Shown here piece by piece: positions 37,946-49,200 of a stretch of 64,000 nucleotides of DNA. Location: NCBI GenBank assembly GCA_029204225.1, contig CM055095.1, positions 22,388,006-22,452,005 on the forward strand, in the 5' to 3' direction. Under the pieces are notes generated by a model. That model was given only the letters and a program-made list of their open reading frames with translations, did no database searches and had not been told where the DNA came from. The stretch is from Diphasiastrum complanatum (lineage: Eukaryota > Streptophyta > Lycopodiopsida > Lycopodiales > Lycopodiaceae). How positions within the stretch are numbered: the stretch's first letter is position 1; every line of letters starts with the position of its first letter. Both the position numbers and the translations under genes were made by a program.

Positions 37946-38120
37946 CCTGCTGTATTTCGGCCACGTACATACACACACATACATCGGCCACCCGTCAACG
38001 ACCATCGGCTTTCCTCCTAAACCATCGCTACTCGCCCATCAACGACGAGCACTCTTTACTAGTCTATATATATATATATTTAAACATATGTACACTTTTG
38101 CGCATGTGTATGGGTGCACT

Positions 38121-38190
38121 CATGCATCCTCCTCCCCTCACCCATGCATGAGCTTTTTCTAACTAAAAAACTTGGGGAGGAGGATGCATG
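38121..38190. repeat. Perfect 17-bp inverted repeat with a 36-bp loop
   Basis: CATGCATCCTCCTCCCC at 38121-38137 is the exact reverse complement of 38174-38190. Further partial copies (CCTCCTCCCCATGCATG) follow at 38193-38215. It could fold as a hairpin or be the relic of a small inverted-repeat element. Confidence 0.9.
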
Positions 38191-38240
38191 TCCCTCCTCC
38201 CCATGCATGCATGTAATGAACCTCCTCTATCTCTCTTCTA

Positions 38241-38243
<3 letters not shown>

Positions 38244-38278
<35 letters not shown>
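38244..38278. repeat. Short (CT)n tract
   Basis: About 17 CT units follow TATACC. The neighbourhood is otherwise non-repetitive. Confidence 0.95.
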
Positions 38279-38281
<3 letters not shown>

Positions 38282-38930
38282 CTCCTCCATCGGGCCAATG
38301 CAAGCACAAAAGTGTCTTTTCTAACTGTCTTTGCTATCGTTGATGATTTGTAACAGCAAAAGTGCGCTTGGTTTCCTTATCAATCATGATTATTTTGAAT
38401 CTTACTTTTTTCAAATGGTTTCTGTCGGTAGATGATTACTCAGTTGTAGTAGCTGTGCGAGAAAATAAACGATCTACTTTTTCTCTTCCATCTTTATGAT
38501 GAAGGTCTGTCATCAGACGTTTATGCTTAGCATCTTACTAATATCATGCACTTCCTTGTAAAGTTCTTATTCTTTTCGACTTGATGTTTTTGCAGATTCG
38601 CTTTTACTGTCTGTCCAGCAGAGGTGGAGGTGCATCTTCGATGGTGAAGGCTACTATGGTTTCACACTCTTTCGCTCTTCACTCGCCCTTCACACTCTTA
38701 CGAGGGACAAACAAAATCCCATTTCTGAAGCATTTCCAACTTGCAAAGAATTTTGTTCTTGATCTTTCGACAATGTATTCCGTAGCAATGCAATAGATGG
38801 AGCCAAGCTTCGGGTCATATTTCCTATAGACTATGAGCGCGTTACTTTGGCATAGAATTTTAGATACGAGTTGAGCTTGCAATCGACTTTCTCATACTCT
38901 ACCTGTCAGTTTTCGTAGAAAGAGTAGACT

Positions 38931-39341
38931 GTGTCGTTGCTAGAAACATGTTGGACGTTGGAGTTGGCAGCACATTCAAATTTTGTGAAGATAAATCACA
39001 TCGTAGAAAGCAAGTGGCATTATGTGTGGTGCTTCAAGAACGCCAACGTTTGCCTTGATCCATCGAAGAATCCTGGAGGCGGGACAACATGTTGCTGGAA
39101 TACTTTCTGCCAAGACACCTACAACGACAAGAACAACTGCAGTGGATGTGGAAGCTCGTGCAAGTATGGCTTAACATGTTGCTATGGTGAATGTATAGAT
39201 TTATTGAATGATTATAGGAATCACTATGGTAGTTGTGCAACAGGCTATCCTAAAAATGAGAAATGCGAGTTCGGCATGTGTGGCTATGGATCAGCTAGCT
39301 ACGATGAAGTGAAACAGAACCGAATATTCTTCGAATCGTGA
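38931..39341 (+). CDS. STIG1-like cysteine-rich protein, possibly a partial or decaying gene
   Basis: The 136-codon frame contains the Stig1 family pattern at residues 41-120: TTCCWNTFCQDT, NNCSGCGSSCKYGLTCCYGE, CIDLLND and CEFGMCGYG. Thirteen cysteines lie between residues 41 and 117. Family members are small secreted plant proteins; the best studied are stigma/pistil exudate proteins that act at the cell surface. Odd points: no signal peptide precedes the domain in this frame, so a first exon or true start may lie upstream. The usual N-C-G-S-C-G-N-K-C stretch reads RNHYGSCATGYP, which lacks two conserved cysteines. The frame runs about 16 residues past the usual end. The gene is either divergent or starting to decay. 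Family assignment is firm; function is inferred from the family only. Confidence 0.75.
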   Translation: MSLLETCWTLELAAHSNFVKINHIVESKWHYVWCFKNANVCLDPSKNPGGGTTCCWNTFCQDTYNDKNNCSGCGSSCKYGLTCCYGECIDLLNDYRNHYGSCATGYPKNEKCEFGMCGYGSASYDEVKQNRIFFES

Positions 39342-39454
39342 TATGGACTGTGCTTGGAAAAGGACTATTTGAGACTGTCGAAAAAGGGAGGGTGGAAGAG
39401 AACGCATTCTCTGATCCGAGCTCCAGTTTTCTTGGTTTAGTACTAAGCCGGCCC

Positions 39455-39545
39455 ATCTTAGTTTTTGAGCTAACAGAGTCTGTTGTTGGAGCTTTTCATT
39501 TGTAGAAAGTTTTTGAGCTAATAGAGCTTTTCATTTGTAGAAACC
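39455..39545 (+). repeat. Short tandem duplication behind the STIG1-like gene
   Basis: The phrase TTTTTGAGCTAA followed by GAGCTTTTCATTTGTAGAAA occurs twice (about 39460-39508 and 39508-39543), with a small deletion in the second copy. It may lie in the gene's 3' untranslated region. Confidence 0.7.
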
Positions 39546-39629
39546 TTACGGATTTTGCTTTGTGATTGAAAAGCAAGTATGCATGTGCTATATTTTATTA
39601 TATAGCCATGATTAGATAGATAGCTCTCT

Positions 39630-40083
39630 ATCTCTCTTACACCGCAGAGGACCGCATTTCCCAGCAAATCTCTCTCTTTCTGCTTGCGGTTGTGGGGGTG
39701 TTTGTGGCCCCTCCGCTAAGGACCACATAGGGGCCATCTCACGTAGCTCTCTCTCTCTCTCTAACTGCCTGCGGGTGTCTCTCTCTCTCTCTCTTACACT
39801 GCAGAGGACCGCATTTCACTGCACATCTCTCTCTCTCTCTGCCTGCGGTTGTGGGGGTGTTTGCGGCCCCTCCCTTCATTTCGCATTTCACCCGCATAGG
39901 GACTGCGTAGGGGCCATCCCACGAAGCTCTCTCTCTCTCTCTGTGCCTGCGGGTGTCTTTCTCTCTCTCTGTTTGCGGCTATCTCTCTCTCTCTCTCTCT
40001 CTCTTACACCGCAGAGGGCCGCATTTCATCGCACATCTCTCTCTCTACATGCGGTTCTGATACCCCTTGCTTCTGAGACCGCA

Positions 40084-40166
<83 letters not shown>

Positions 40167-40435
40167 GTGGTTCCCCTCCCTTCTAAGACCGCACATCTCT
40201 CTCTCTCTACCTGCGGTTCATTGGACCCCTCTCCATTCGTCCCCTTCGACCCTCACGGTTCTCATGGTTCCCCCTCCATTCAGCCCTCCCCTCCGCAAAG
40301 GACCGCATTTCGCCGGCATAGGGGCCATCTCACAGTTTAGGGTGCCTAAGGGTGTCTCTCTCTCTCGCTTACACCGCTAAGGACCGCATTTAGGCCATCT
40401 CTCTCTTTCTCTCTGTCGCTCGCTCTTTCTCTTCG

Positions 40436-40533
<98 letters not shown>

Positions 40534-40882
40534 GCAGAGGACCTCATTTCACCGCAAATCTCTCTCTCTCTCTCTGCCTGCGGTTGTGGAGGTGTTTGTG
40601 ACCCCTCCGCTAAGGACCGCATAGGGGCCATCTCACGGTTGTTTCGCATTTAGGCCATCTCACGTAGCTCTCTCTCTCTCTGCCTGCGGGTCTCTCTCTC
40701 TCTCTGCCTGTGGGTGTCTCTATCTCTCTTTGTCTTACACCGTAGAGGACCGCATTTCACCGCACACCTCTCTCTCTCTCTCTGCCTGCGGTTGTGGGGG
40801 TGTTTGCGGCCCCTCCCTTCATCCCACAATTCACCCGCATAGGGACCGTATAGGGGCCATCTCACGATTTAGGGTGCCTGCG

Positions 40883-40933
<51 letters not shown>

Positions 40934-40985
40934 CTGCTAAGGACCACATTTAGGCCTCTCACGAAGCTCTCTCTCTATAAATTTT
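39630..40985. repeat. CT-rich higher-order repeat (minisatellite with embedded (CT)n tracts)
   Basis: The phrase CTTACACCGCAGAGGACCGC or a variant recurs at about 39637, 39792, 40002, 40367, 40530, 40734 and 40928. CATTTCACCGCACATC, CTGCCTGCGGTTGTGGGGGT and GCATAGGG-CCGTATAGGGGCC blocks lie between, along with many (CT)n runs. The longest pure tracts are 40086-40162, 40437-40492 followed by (CA)n to 40532, and 40887-40928. Unit spacing is about 150-360 bp because the CT runs vary. Frames across it are artefacts. Its GC-rich words are unlike anything else in the window. Confidence 0.9.
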
Positions 40986-41063
40986 CAATTTGCTGATTTC
41001 TTGTATTTATATGAGATACACAAATTTATTAGTTTATATGTCACTGATTGATTTTCGTGCCAG

Positions 41064-42044
41064 GATGAATTCACTAAAATGTTGCATCAAACTATCTCGA
41101 CCATTGATAGCTCCTCCAAGGAGTATGATCTATAGTACCAAGCTGCATTCAAGGTACGTGGTGTCATGCCGCTACGAGTGCACAACTACGTAGTTGTGAG
41201 ATTGACAACTTGACAAGTTTTGAAAATGCCATGTTCTCAGGTCATTGAGACGTCTTTTGTCTACAAGGGAAAGCGATTGGCATCAATAGCAAACCCAACT
41301 AATGGAGAGGGTTTTTTTTAGATTGTATTCAACATAGCTTGGGACACAAACGGACTTGCAGTGACAGAGGACAAGTTGTAGACTTTGGCGACTTCGAGCG
41401 TTGGGCCAGCCAAGTAGGCTTTTCTTGAAAAATTTATAGGCTCATAATTTGTAAATAATTTTCAAACATTGTTCAGTCAAATACTAAGTGTGTGATATTT
41501 GTAGGAAGAAGGAGATACTTTGCATCCTTGTGAGCGAAAAAAGCACAAGAGATACATGGGGCATGCCCTTCGACAATAAGGGGTACATGGCCGAAGAGAC
41601 ATATTGGTATCAAATGGCTTGAGGCTAGCACCATCATTGGCGGCTTGACAACAGAGGATGGACACTGCAGGAAGCTTCCTTAGGAGACAAAGATAGTTGC
41701 ATTTCACACGTGCTTTTGGTGATCTCTAGGGAGACATGAAAAATTTTGCCACTCCTAACAAGCAACCACAACTCCCATTTAGTGCTAGGAGATTGCCGTA
41801 CAGGTATTATGAACTTGTTGTAAGAAACATTGTTAGTTTTACTTCTTTTGCAAACATGTACAATGCTTACAAACTGCTCGTCCACAAACAGATGGTTGCT
41901 TTCCCTTATGGATGACCGAGTAATCAAAAGTCTTCCAATAGAGGTTGAAGATTGTATACACGTAGATGGTTTGGCCCCAATGTATCCTCTTGACTAGAAA
42001 GAATACGACATCAGTGCATGGGAGCTTCGAAAAATTCTCTTAGT
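41064..42044 (+). pseudogene. Decayed multi-exon gene of unrecognised family
   Basis: At least four exon blocks are in register with short GT-AG introns. Exon 41064-41153 (30 codons, TKMLHQTISTIDSSSKEYD) is followed by an 87-bp intron. Exon 41241-41413 (VIETSFVYKGKRLASIANPT, then VFNIAWDTNGLAVTEDKL) is followed by a 91-bp intron. An exon starts at 41505 (ILCILVSEKSTRDTWGMPFD, NKGYMAEETYWYQM) and, after a frame change, ends at 41803 (LPFSARRLPYR), followed by an 88-bp intron. Exon 41892 to about 42044 encodes SLMDDRVIKSLPIEVEDCIH and DGLAPMYPLD. At least six in-frame stops are present, several TAG, two where Trp would suit. The 5' end meets the CT-rich repeat and is missing. The three introns of nearly equal length support real exons. 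I do not recognise the protein; host gene or transposon gene is open. Confidence 0.6.
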
Positions 42045-43515
42045 GTAAACGACCTTTTCCACTCAAATCTTAGTTTGATTTGTTGCTTTCCACCATTGCA
42101 TTGTAAACATTGGCTAGGGCTCAATCTTATGAATATTCAAGATTCCATTGTAAAGTGCATAGTTAAAGCCCTTATATCAATAGTGCTAAAAAATTGCTGT
42201 ATTTAGCAACACTTGTGAATTTGTGACAACATTATAATTCATGCACATGTATCTCAACTGTCAGTACCCATCTACATCGTAATGGAAGTCGCATAAGTAT
42301 AAGAATAAGAACATTGTCATATACCACAAAGGCATTTCTTGAAAACAAAACATGATTGTTTAAGATAAATTAGCTATTTTCAAATCCTAGTTGTCTTGGA
42401 GGCATGCAATAATAATGGTTAACATTTCATTTTATTACATCGAGGATTGAATTTTGATTCAAAGTGTGTGCATGAGCATAAATATGACTATTATAAAATA
42501 ACATATAAATGCACCAAAATCATATTCATTTTATTATTGTTGTTGGTTGTGATGTTAGTACATCATGCAGGTTGAGAGCCTAAAGATGCACACAAGAAAA
42601 AGAGACTATCTTTTTGATAATTATGGCTTGCATATAAAAGTAGATCTAAAGCATGAGCCTGCATGCAAGAAAAAGATGAGGTAAATGTTTTGCTATTTAC
42701 AACTTGGATATAGAGGTGCGTCTCAAGGACCAAGTTCTTGCAATCGAGTCCGTAGCAATGTGACAAAGCTTTTTGTGCACACATACCCTCATAATTTCAG
42801 ACATTGACTTTCACAAAACTTCATTGACCAACTTGAACATAGTATTGTCTTTTGCTAGGCAATGCCAAAAGAAACACGTGCATAATTCGTGTTTGATGAC
42901 TGCATATGTAAATCCTATGTACCAGAGTTACTTTCAAATGTTTGAAACGTTTCAAAGGCACTTAAATGGCATTTGAAACGTTGCTGAACTTTTTTCAGGG
43001 TTGTGCATATGTTGATTTTGTGGTTGGAAGGTTAAATCTGCTATTGAAGTGGTTCAATGAGCATGTTAAATGAGCAAATGCATTGAATCAACTATTTTGA
43101 GAAGGAACATATCCTTATGCCACATGTTTACATTACCGGTAGATACCACTTTATGTGTCACTTTCATTTCTCTTTTCAATGATCCTACAAGTTCAAAGAA
43201 AGAGATGCCTGTTACCAATCCAGGACAAAAAGACGAAATCGCCGATCCCTTCCAAGGTTGCACTGGTTGCCCACAAAATTTCATCTAATAAAGTATAGTT
43301 CCTCCCTTACAAATGATGAACTACAAACCAGATTATCATTTGAAGTTGGATAAGGGTTTCATTTCCATCAACCCCACCAGAGCTTTTAAGTGAAAACTTT
43401 TTCTGGTGGTTTAAATACAGGATCGAAAGTCTGTCCATGCTAAATAAGCTTAAATTTAGTATGAAATTTCAGATATAATTTTGCAAAACAGATGCCAACC
43501 CTGCATCAACTCAGC
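42045..43515. other. Region without a recognised gene
   Basis: A possible small exon lies at 42999-43073 on the plus strand, after TTTTTTCAG, encoding GCAYVDFVVGRLNLLLKWFN to a stop. It could be the last exon of the decayed gene to the left, but nothing ties them together. The rest shows no coding signal. Confidence 0.4.
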
Positions 43516-43520
43516 CAAAC

Positions 43521-44680
43521 TTAACCCAAATGTAATGATGCTGGCAAGTCTTGAATCCCTCTCAAAAATTGTTGATCTGGTTGGAATGGTACAAGAGGCA
43601 AAGGAACATTTCCAATGCATGGAGGTTCCCTTGTCTCCATAGGGTGGACTGCATTTAGTGCAGGCATAGTTCTGTGTACAGCATCTAAAGGTACATGCAC
43701 ATTTTCCAGCTGCAAGGCCATGACATAAAACAAGGTAGAAAAACATGAAATTTAATTACTTTCACCAGAAATGGACTGTACCAAGCATCAAATCCAGGAC
43801 TATTCTAAATCTCAAGTACAGTATTATCAAAACGAGATTAATTTTAACAGTAATTCTAAAGAAATAAATAAAATAATCGGTTGAAATCTACCTTCTTCCT
43901 CAGAAACTGATTTTGCTCAAGCAATGCCTTTTCCTGTGACACAAGAAGTACCTTCTTAACTTTTCTGAAGAAAGTTGAACCTCCTATATTGAAATGGCTC
44001 TGTTTGTTTCAAAAAAGCCAACTGATCATTCAATCTTAGTTAGCCACAAAAACAGATTAATGAATAAATGATAGATGTTATGTGCCAAGGACGACGGTCA
44101 CACGCTGTTTTTATGAAAACCATTGGGGTCTTACTATTTCTTGAACTGGTTATATATTAGGTTCTTCAACCTTAAAATTTTTTCAGTTTTTCACAATGAG
44201 GAAAAACAAGTCCTTGCAATTTCCAAACACATTATTTCATCACCAGCTTTTAGGTTGTTTAGTTAAATTTGAAATAAGCAATTGCTCCAGGACTTTTGAG
44301 TTCTTCAAGAAGACTAACAAGCATCTGTCATGGTGGTCTCAACTTCCAAGACTTAGTACGCCTTGAAAGTTGGAGTGATCGCCTAGCAAGCTTACTGCAA
44401 TTTCCAACTACCTCTTGGGCCCAGCCAACACAGTCTGCTTGTTTGCCTGATTCCCTCTCTTCCTATTTCTGCTATTGTCAACTTTTCCTGCATCCTTGTA
44501 AATCGATCTATAAATCTCTCCTTGACCTGCTGCTAGTTTCATCATTTTCAAACTTCCTCATTTTGAACAGAACTTAACAGGTTGAATGACGAATGTAAAC
44601 TTCTAATCAAACTTCTTACTTCTCTTTGACAAAGCTTCTTCCAACGTATCAATGCTCCTTATTATTCTCAAATGAGTTTC
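43521..44680 (-). pseudogene. K-domain and C-terminal exons of a MIKC-type MADS-box gene
   Basis: Minus-strand pieces lie in MIKC order. A block near 44670-44600 encodes HLRIIRSIDTLEEALSKR (K-domain start). A block near 44400-44350 encodes LLGDHSNFQ-like sequence, where the family has LLGEDL. A block near 44325-44290 encodes QMLVSLLEELK. The exon 43933-43892 is exactly 42 bp, flanked by AG and GT, and encodes EKALLEQNQFLRKK, matching the 42-bp K-box exon typical of MIKC genes. The last exon, 43709-43521, encodes a Pro-rich tail ending LPASLHLG, like the LQLG ends of many MIKC proteins. The MADS DNA-binding exon was not found; it may lie right of the window after a long first intron, or be lost. 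Frame changes in the LLGDHSNFQ block suggest decay. These genes encode developmental transcription factors. Confidence 0.6.
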
Positions 44681-44699
44681 ATGAACAAGTATATCCACC

Positions 44700-46235
44700 T
44701 TGCCAATTTTCGAATTTGCTTTCATTCAAAATCTGAAAGCTAGTATTGAAAACTACAGTAAGTATAATTATGGGTAAACAGCATATCAGACCACAACTAG
44801 ACAAAAGATACTGTGAATGTAATGATTGATTTGATGTAGAAAGATGAATCTGATCTAGGGTTATGGTAAAGTAATAGCTACTCACTTATCTAAGCAACTG
44901 CTTTTCAAACAATAAGCCATTGGCAATAGGGGCTGTAAGGTTGTGTACATCCTAGAAGCTCATTTTATATCAAACAGTAAGGAATCAATTCCATTCCATA
45001 TGGAAAAAACGTACTTACAAAATTTGTTTAAAAAATTCACAATCTTTATCCATGGCAGACTTTTATACAGGACACACTTTTAAGGTTTAAAATGACTGCG
45101 AATATTTAGAGGGTGCACTTTTAGTGTTTTGGAGATCCGCTAAGCTGGAAACTAGCTACAAATCATATCTTCCAACAATAAGCCACAATTTATTTTCCTT
45201 ATTGATGAGCTTTTTGTGATTCATGCTACCCCATGAAAGTATTGCAACAAGCACCTCCACCCCTTTTAAATTTTTCCAGCTGATGCTCCTGATCCTAATT
45301 GGGAGTGTGAGTTTGCCTCTCATGCCAGCAACTACTGAACTAAGGCAAGCTCTTGAAATTTTGATTTCCCACCAAATTCCTGATCAAAATTATCAAGTCC
45401 TCAAGGACAAACAACTAACTTATTATCTTGCTTGCATTCCCAGATGAAGACAAGTATCAACACATTTCTACTTATCTGTACAATCATAGACTTGCATATT
45501 TGAACTTTATCTTGAACATTCAAACTTTGCCACAAAATCTACCAGCAAAAATCCAAGAGATTTTGCTATAGACTGGAACTTGCAGAAATACAAGCAACCT
45601 TGAGCAGGAATCCAACGCAAGTCAAGATCTGTAGATTTACTCACAATCTTGAAAATGCAACCAGTCCAATTCAAACTTCCAATTCTTTTGTAATCTTGCA
45701 CAAAATGACTCAAGATCAAACATTCAATTCCTTGAGGCCAATTTTGGGTCATCTTGGCATCTTCCGTCGCAACTATTGAAGAAGAGAGCCTTCAAACTCT
45801 TGAGTCCTCTTGGCGATTCAGTGTCCTTCATGGCAACTCGATCAAGATTCCAATCTTGATTCGTAATCAAGATATCAACCAGGCTTCATCCATGGTCTTC
45901 CTCTTCTCTTCGCAACCTCCTACTCAAAATTTCATAATCTTGAGATGATCTCTTGGCATAATCAGGTCATTGACAAAGGTGTTGAGAGACCTTGTGCCTA
46001 GTTCGGCCCTAATCACGATCTCCACACACATCAATATGCTTCAGGAGATTGCAACTTCCCCACAACTTACACCAATCGCCAGGGAGACCTTTTCGGGAGC
46101 TAATTAAGATTATTGGACATCGCAAACGCATCTATCAACTATAGAGGTCCATTATAAAATTGATCAGCCTAATAAAATTTTGTGATCATATTCTTGAACA
46201 CAAATGTACCATAAATAAACAAAATAAAGTGTATA
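44700..46235. other. Region without a recognised gene
   Basis: If the MADS-box gene continues to the right, this would be intron. 45500-45950 is rich in repeated CTTGA/CAAGATC words on the plus strand but encodes no known domain. No LTR or terminal repeat was seen. Confidence 0.45.
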
Positions 46236-49200
46236 TCGAACCAAGGTTACACCCCAATTCGAACAGGTCGATTCGAACCAGTTGGTTCAAACCGATTCTT
46301 TGAGGTTCGAACCGCCAGGCCAGGTTCGAATCGGAAAAAGTTCGAACCTGTTTTTTTCATTCTTCAAAAAAAAAGTCAAATATTCACTGATACTTCAGAT
46401 ACTCAAATTTTAATAGCTAAACAATTTCAATTTTCCTCTAAATTTAAAGATATCAGGATTCGGGATAATCAGATCTCTTGTGACCTGTCGTATCAAAACA
46501 GAATGACATTATGACCCAAGTTTAAGAGAATTGCAGTAAGTTGAAAGTTGTAAGTTGTAACTACTAACTAGTAACTTGTAACCATATCCTAGCCCCTAGG
46601 TACAATGATCTGCTAAATGCTCACTGCTTGCTAAGGAGACTCAGGACTGTGAGTGACAAGTGTGAAGTTGGAACTTGGAAGTTGGAAGTTGGAACTGTTA
46701 CAACTTACTTGAAAGCGGACACTTGGAACTCAGGGTTTAGAAATTAGGAGCCTGGAGTATAACTGAAATTTGAGCTCAGAGGCTAGAGCACAATCTTGAT
46801 AATAGTTATTAGTGACCCCTGACCAGTGACTACTTAGTACTAAGTTCTAACTACTAACTATTGACCACTTACTAGTTTGATACAGTGATCACTGATATGG
46901 ATAATGGCAGGCTGCAGCTACTAGCTAGGTAGAGTCTAGAGTCTAGACCCGGGACCGTACTACGTAGGTACTAGGAGTCAGGACTGTAGATTGTAAATTG
47001 TAATTTTGTTTCAAAGTTGAAACTTGAAAGTTGAAGTTCAAACTTATTTGCAAATTGCAATGACATATGTAACGATTAACTAGTAACTACTAAGTTCTAA
47101 CTAGTAACTTCTAAGTTCTAACATAATACATTGAAATTTAAATACCAAAATCAAAATTGTTAAACTTTAAAGTTTAAAGTTTAAACCTTTGACCATACTA
47201 ACATTAAACAGACTACATAGTACATACTACACTTAAAACTTAACTTCAAGAATCAGAAACTTGAAACTTCAAACTAGATTCTAGAATCTATAATATATCA
47301 TGATTCATAAATCATAACATAATAGTAAATACATATGCCAGGTGCCTCATGAGTCCGGTCACCAATGTAATGCGCGATGTATCTGATGATAAATCATGAT
47401 GTGTACATATACTACACTGTAAACAGCTCAAGAGTCAATGCTCATCTAGTGACATGAACATCTATAGACTAGAATCTACAATGATCTAAATGTACAATCA
47501 TCAATGAGGACTGAGCAGTGAGCACTCTAAGCTCTCCTACGCCTGAGTCTCCCACTCGCTGGTGCTGTGGAGCCTGCTGTGGCCTCTCGAGTAGCAGGCT
47601 CAACTGCGAAATCCTCATCAGAGGCAGAGGTATGATGCCCCTCATCCTCATCCCCGCCCTCCTCGGACTCCTCATCCTCATACTCCTCCTCTGAGGACTC
47701 TGACCCAGACGATGCCTCAGACTCAGACTCAGAGTCGTCCTCGTCGTCAGGGCTGTGAGCACGGGAGCTGCTACCCTCTCCTGCCCTCCTCCTACACTCT
47801 GCTCGAGTGACAGGTCCTGCACAGGGCACACAAAGAGGGATAAACGTGTTATTGCCTACAAATTAGTAAATAACGATAATTAGTTTGAACTTCGAAAATT
47901 TAATTCAAGACCTTAGACAATCCTAATTTCTCACCTGCACTCTGCATGGCCTCCTCGTACACTTCCTCCTCTGACTGGTCTCTTGGTGGCAACTCTGGAA
48001 CCTTTGCCACATCGATCAGATCGGGATTAACCTACGAACATGTCACAATGCACATTGAAATCAAGACAAAATTTGGAGGGCCGAGTCCCGACAAAAGTTA
48101 AAATCTAGCTACAGTCTAGTATCTACTATGTAGTATGATCTATTTAGTATCTAGTATCTACTAACTGGCTCCTGGCACTTGGGATGATGGATCACATGTT
48201 AGAATTTAGAAATTATAATTTATGGCTTACAAGTTACCTGGATAGGCTCTACGGTGGTCTGGAGTCTACCCAAAAGTCTCAGGTTGGCGTGTACGTACAC
48301 CAACCTCTCCAATTGTGCAGATGATAGTCGATTCTTCTTCTTCGTGTGAATCATGGAATGGACACTCCAGTTCCTCTCACAAGCGACTACAGTGCAGTCC
48401 TATGAGAGAATCCTGATCGCAAGGCAACGCAATTTGGGGACATCAACCCCAAAAATCGACCACCATGACACAAGACATAGTTGGCCTGAATCACAGTTCA
48501 ACAATTCAAGGGGCAGTTAGTACTTACTACTAACAAGTTGCAACCAAGTTCCAACAAGTTACAATATGATTGACTAATTGTGCAGTAAAATGTGAAGTAA
48601 CAAGTTTAAACTGTAATGGACCATCATCCATGGTCAGTTTATTACCCTCTCTCAAAAGCGTCGGGCCAGTAGCGAACTCCAAGGTCTCCTGCCTGAAAAT
48701 CTGAAGCTCATCCAACAGGTTATCCTCCTCGCGTACATCAGGATAAACTTGGGAGATATAGGCATGCTAGCCATCCCTGAGCTCCCTATCTGTGAATTGC
48801 TCCTCATTCCTCCAAAGTGATGGAGTATGTGGGCCATGGCATGCAGGGGCTTATGAAACCACTCCTACCTGCTCAACCACAGGAGCCGCCGGACCTCCTG
48901 CAAGAATCAAAATTGAAGACACATTAATAATTATACTATATAGTACATGATAGTACATACTACATACTACTATCTACATACTACATTTGAAATTTGAATC
49001 TTGATATACCTCTCTGGGCTAATGGTCGTGCAAAGGCTCAATTGCTCACCCAGCCTGTCCATGAACTCGTACAAGAGGCCCAATGTGCAGCCCTCTCGAT
49101 CTGTAAGGCGCAGGACAGTGTAGATGGGCTGTAGGCCCACCACAATGGATCGAGCCTCATCCCAAAATGGTGAATACATAACGCTGCACTCGAATCTCTT

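Noticed and set aside
39034-39240. His/Ser/Cys-rich minus-strand frame opposite the STIG1-like gene
   Set aside because: Antisense shadow of a cysteine-rich coding region; the plus-strand frame carries the family pattern.
39630-40985. CRISPR-like spacing of repeated phrases
   Set aside because: Spacers are themselves CT repeats and related words, unit lengths vary widely, and the setting is plant nuclear DNA.
44296-44577. 93-codon plus-strand frame
   Set aside because: It runs antisense to the K-domain exons of the MADS-box remnant and has no motif of its own.
47469-47831. 120-codon frame overlapping the acidic tail of the hAT transposase in another frame
   Set aside because: It is a shadow of the Asp/Glu/Ser-rich exon; the exon frame has proper splice borders and a fitting stop.
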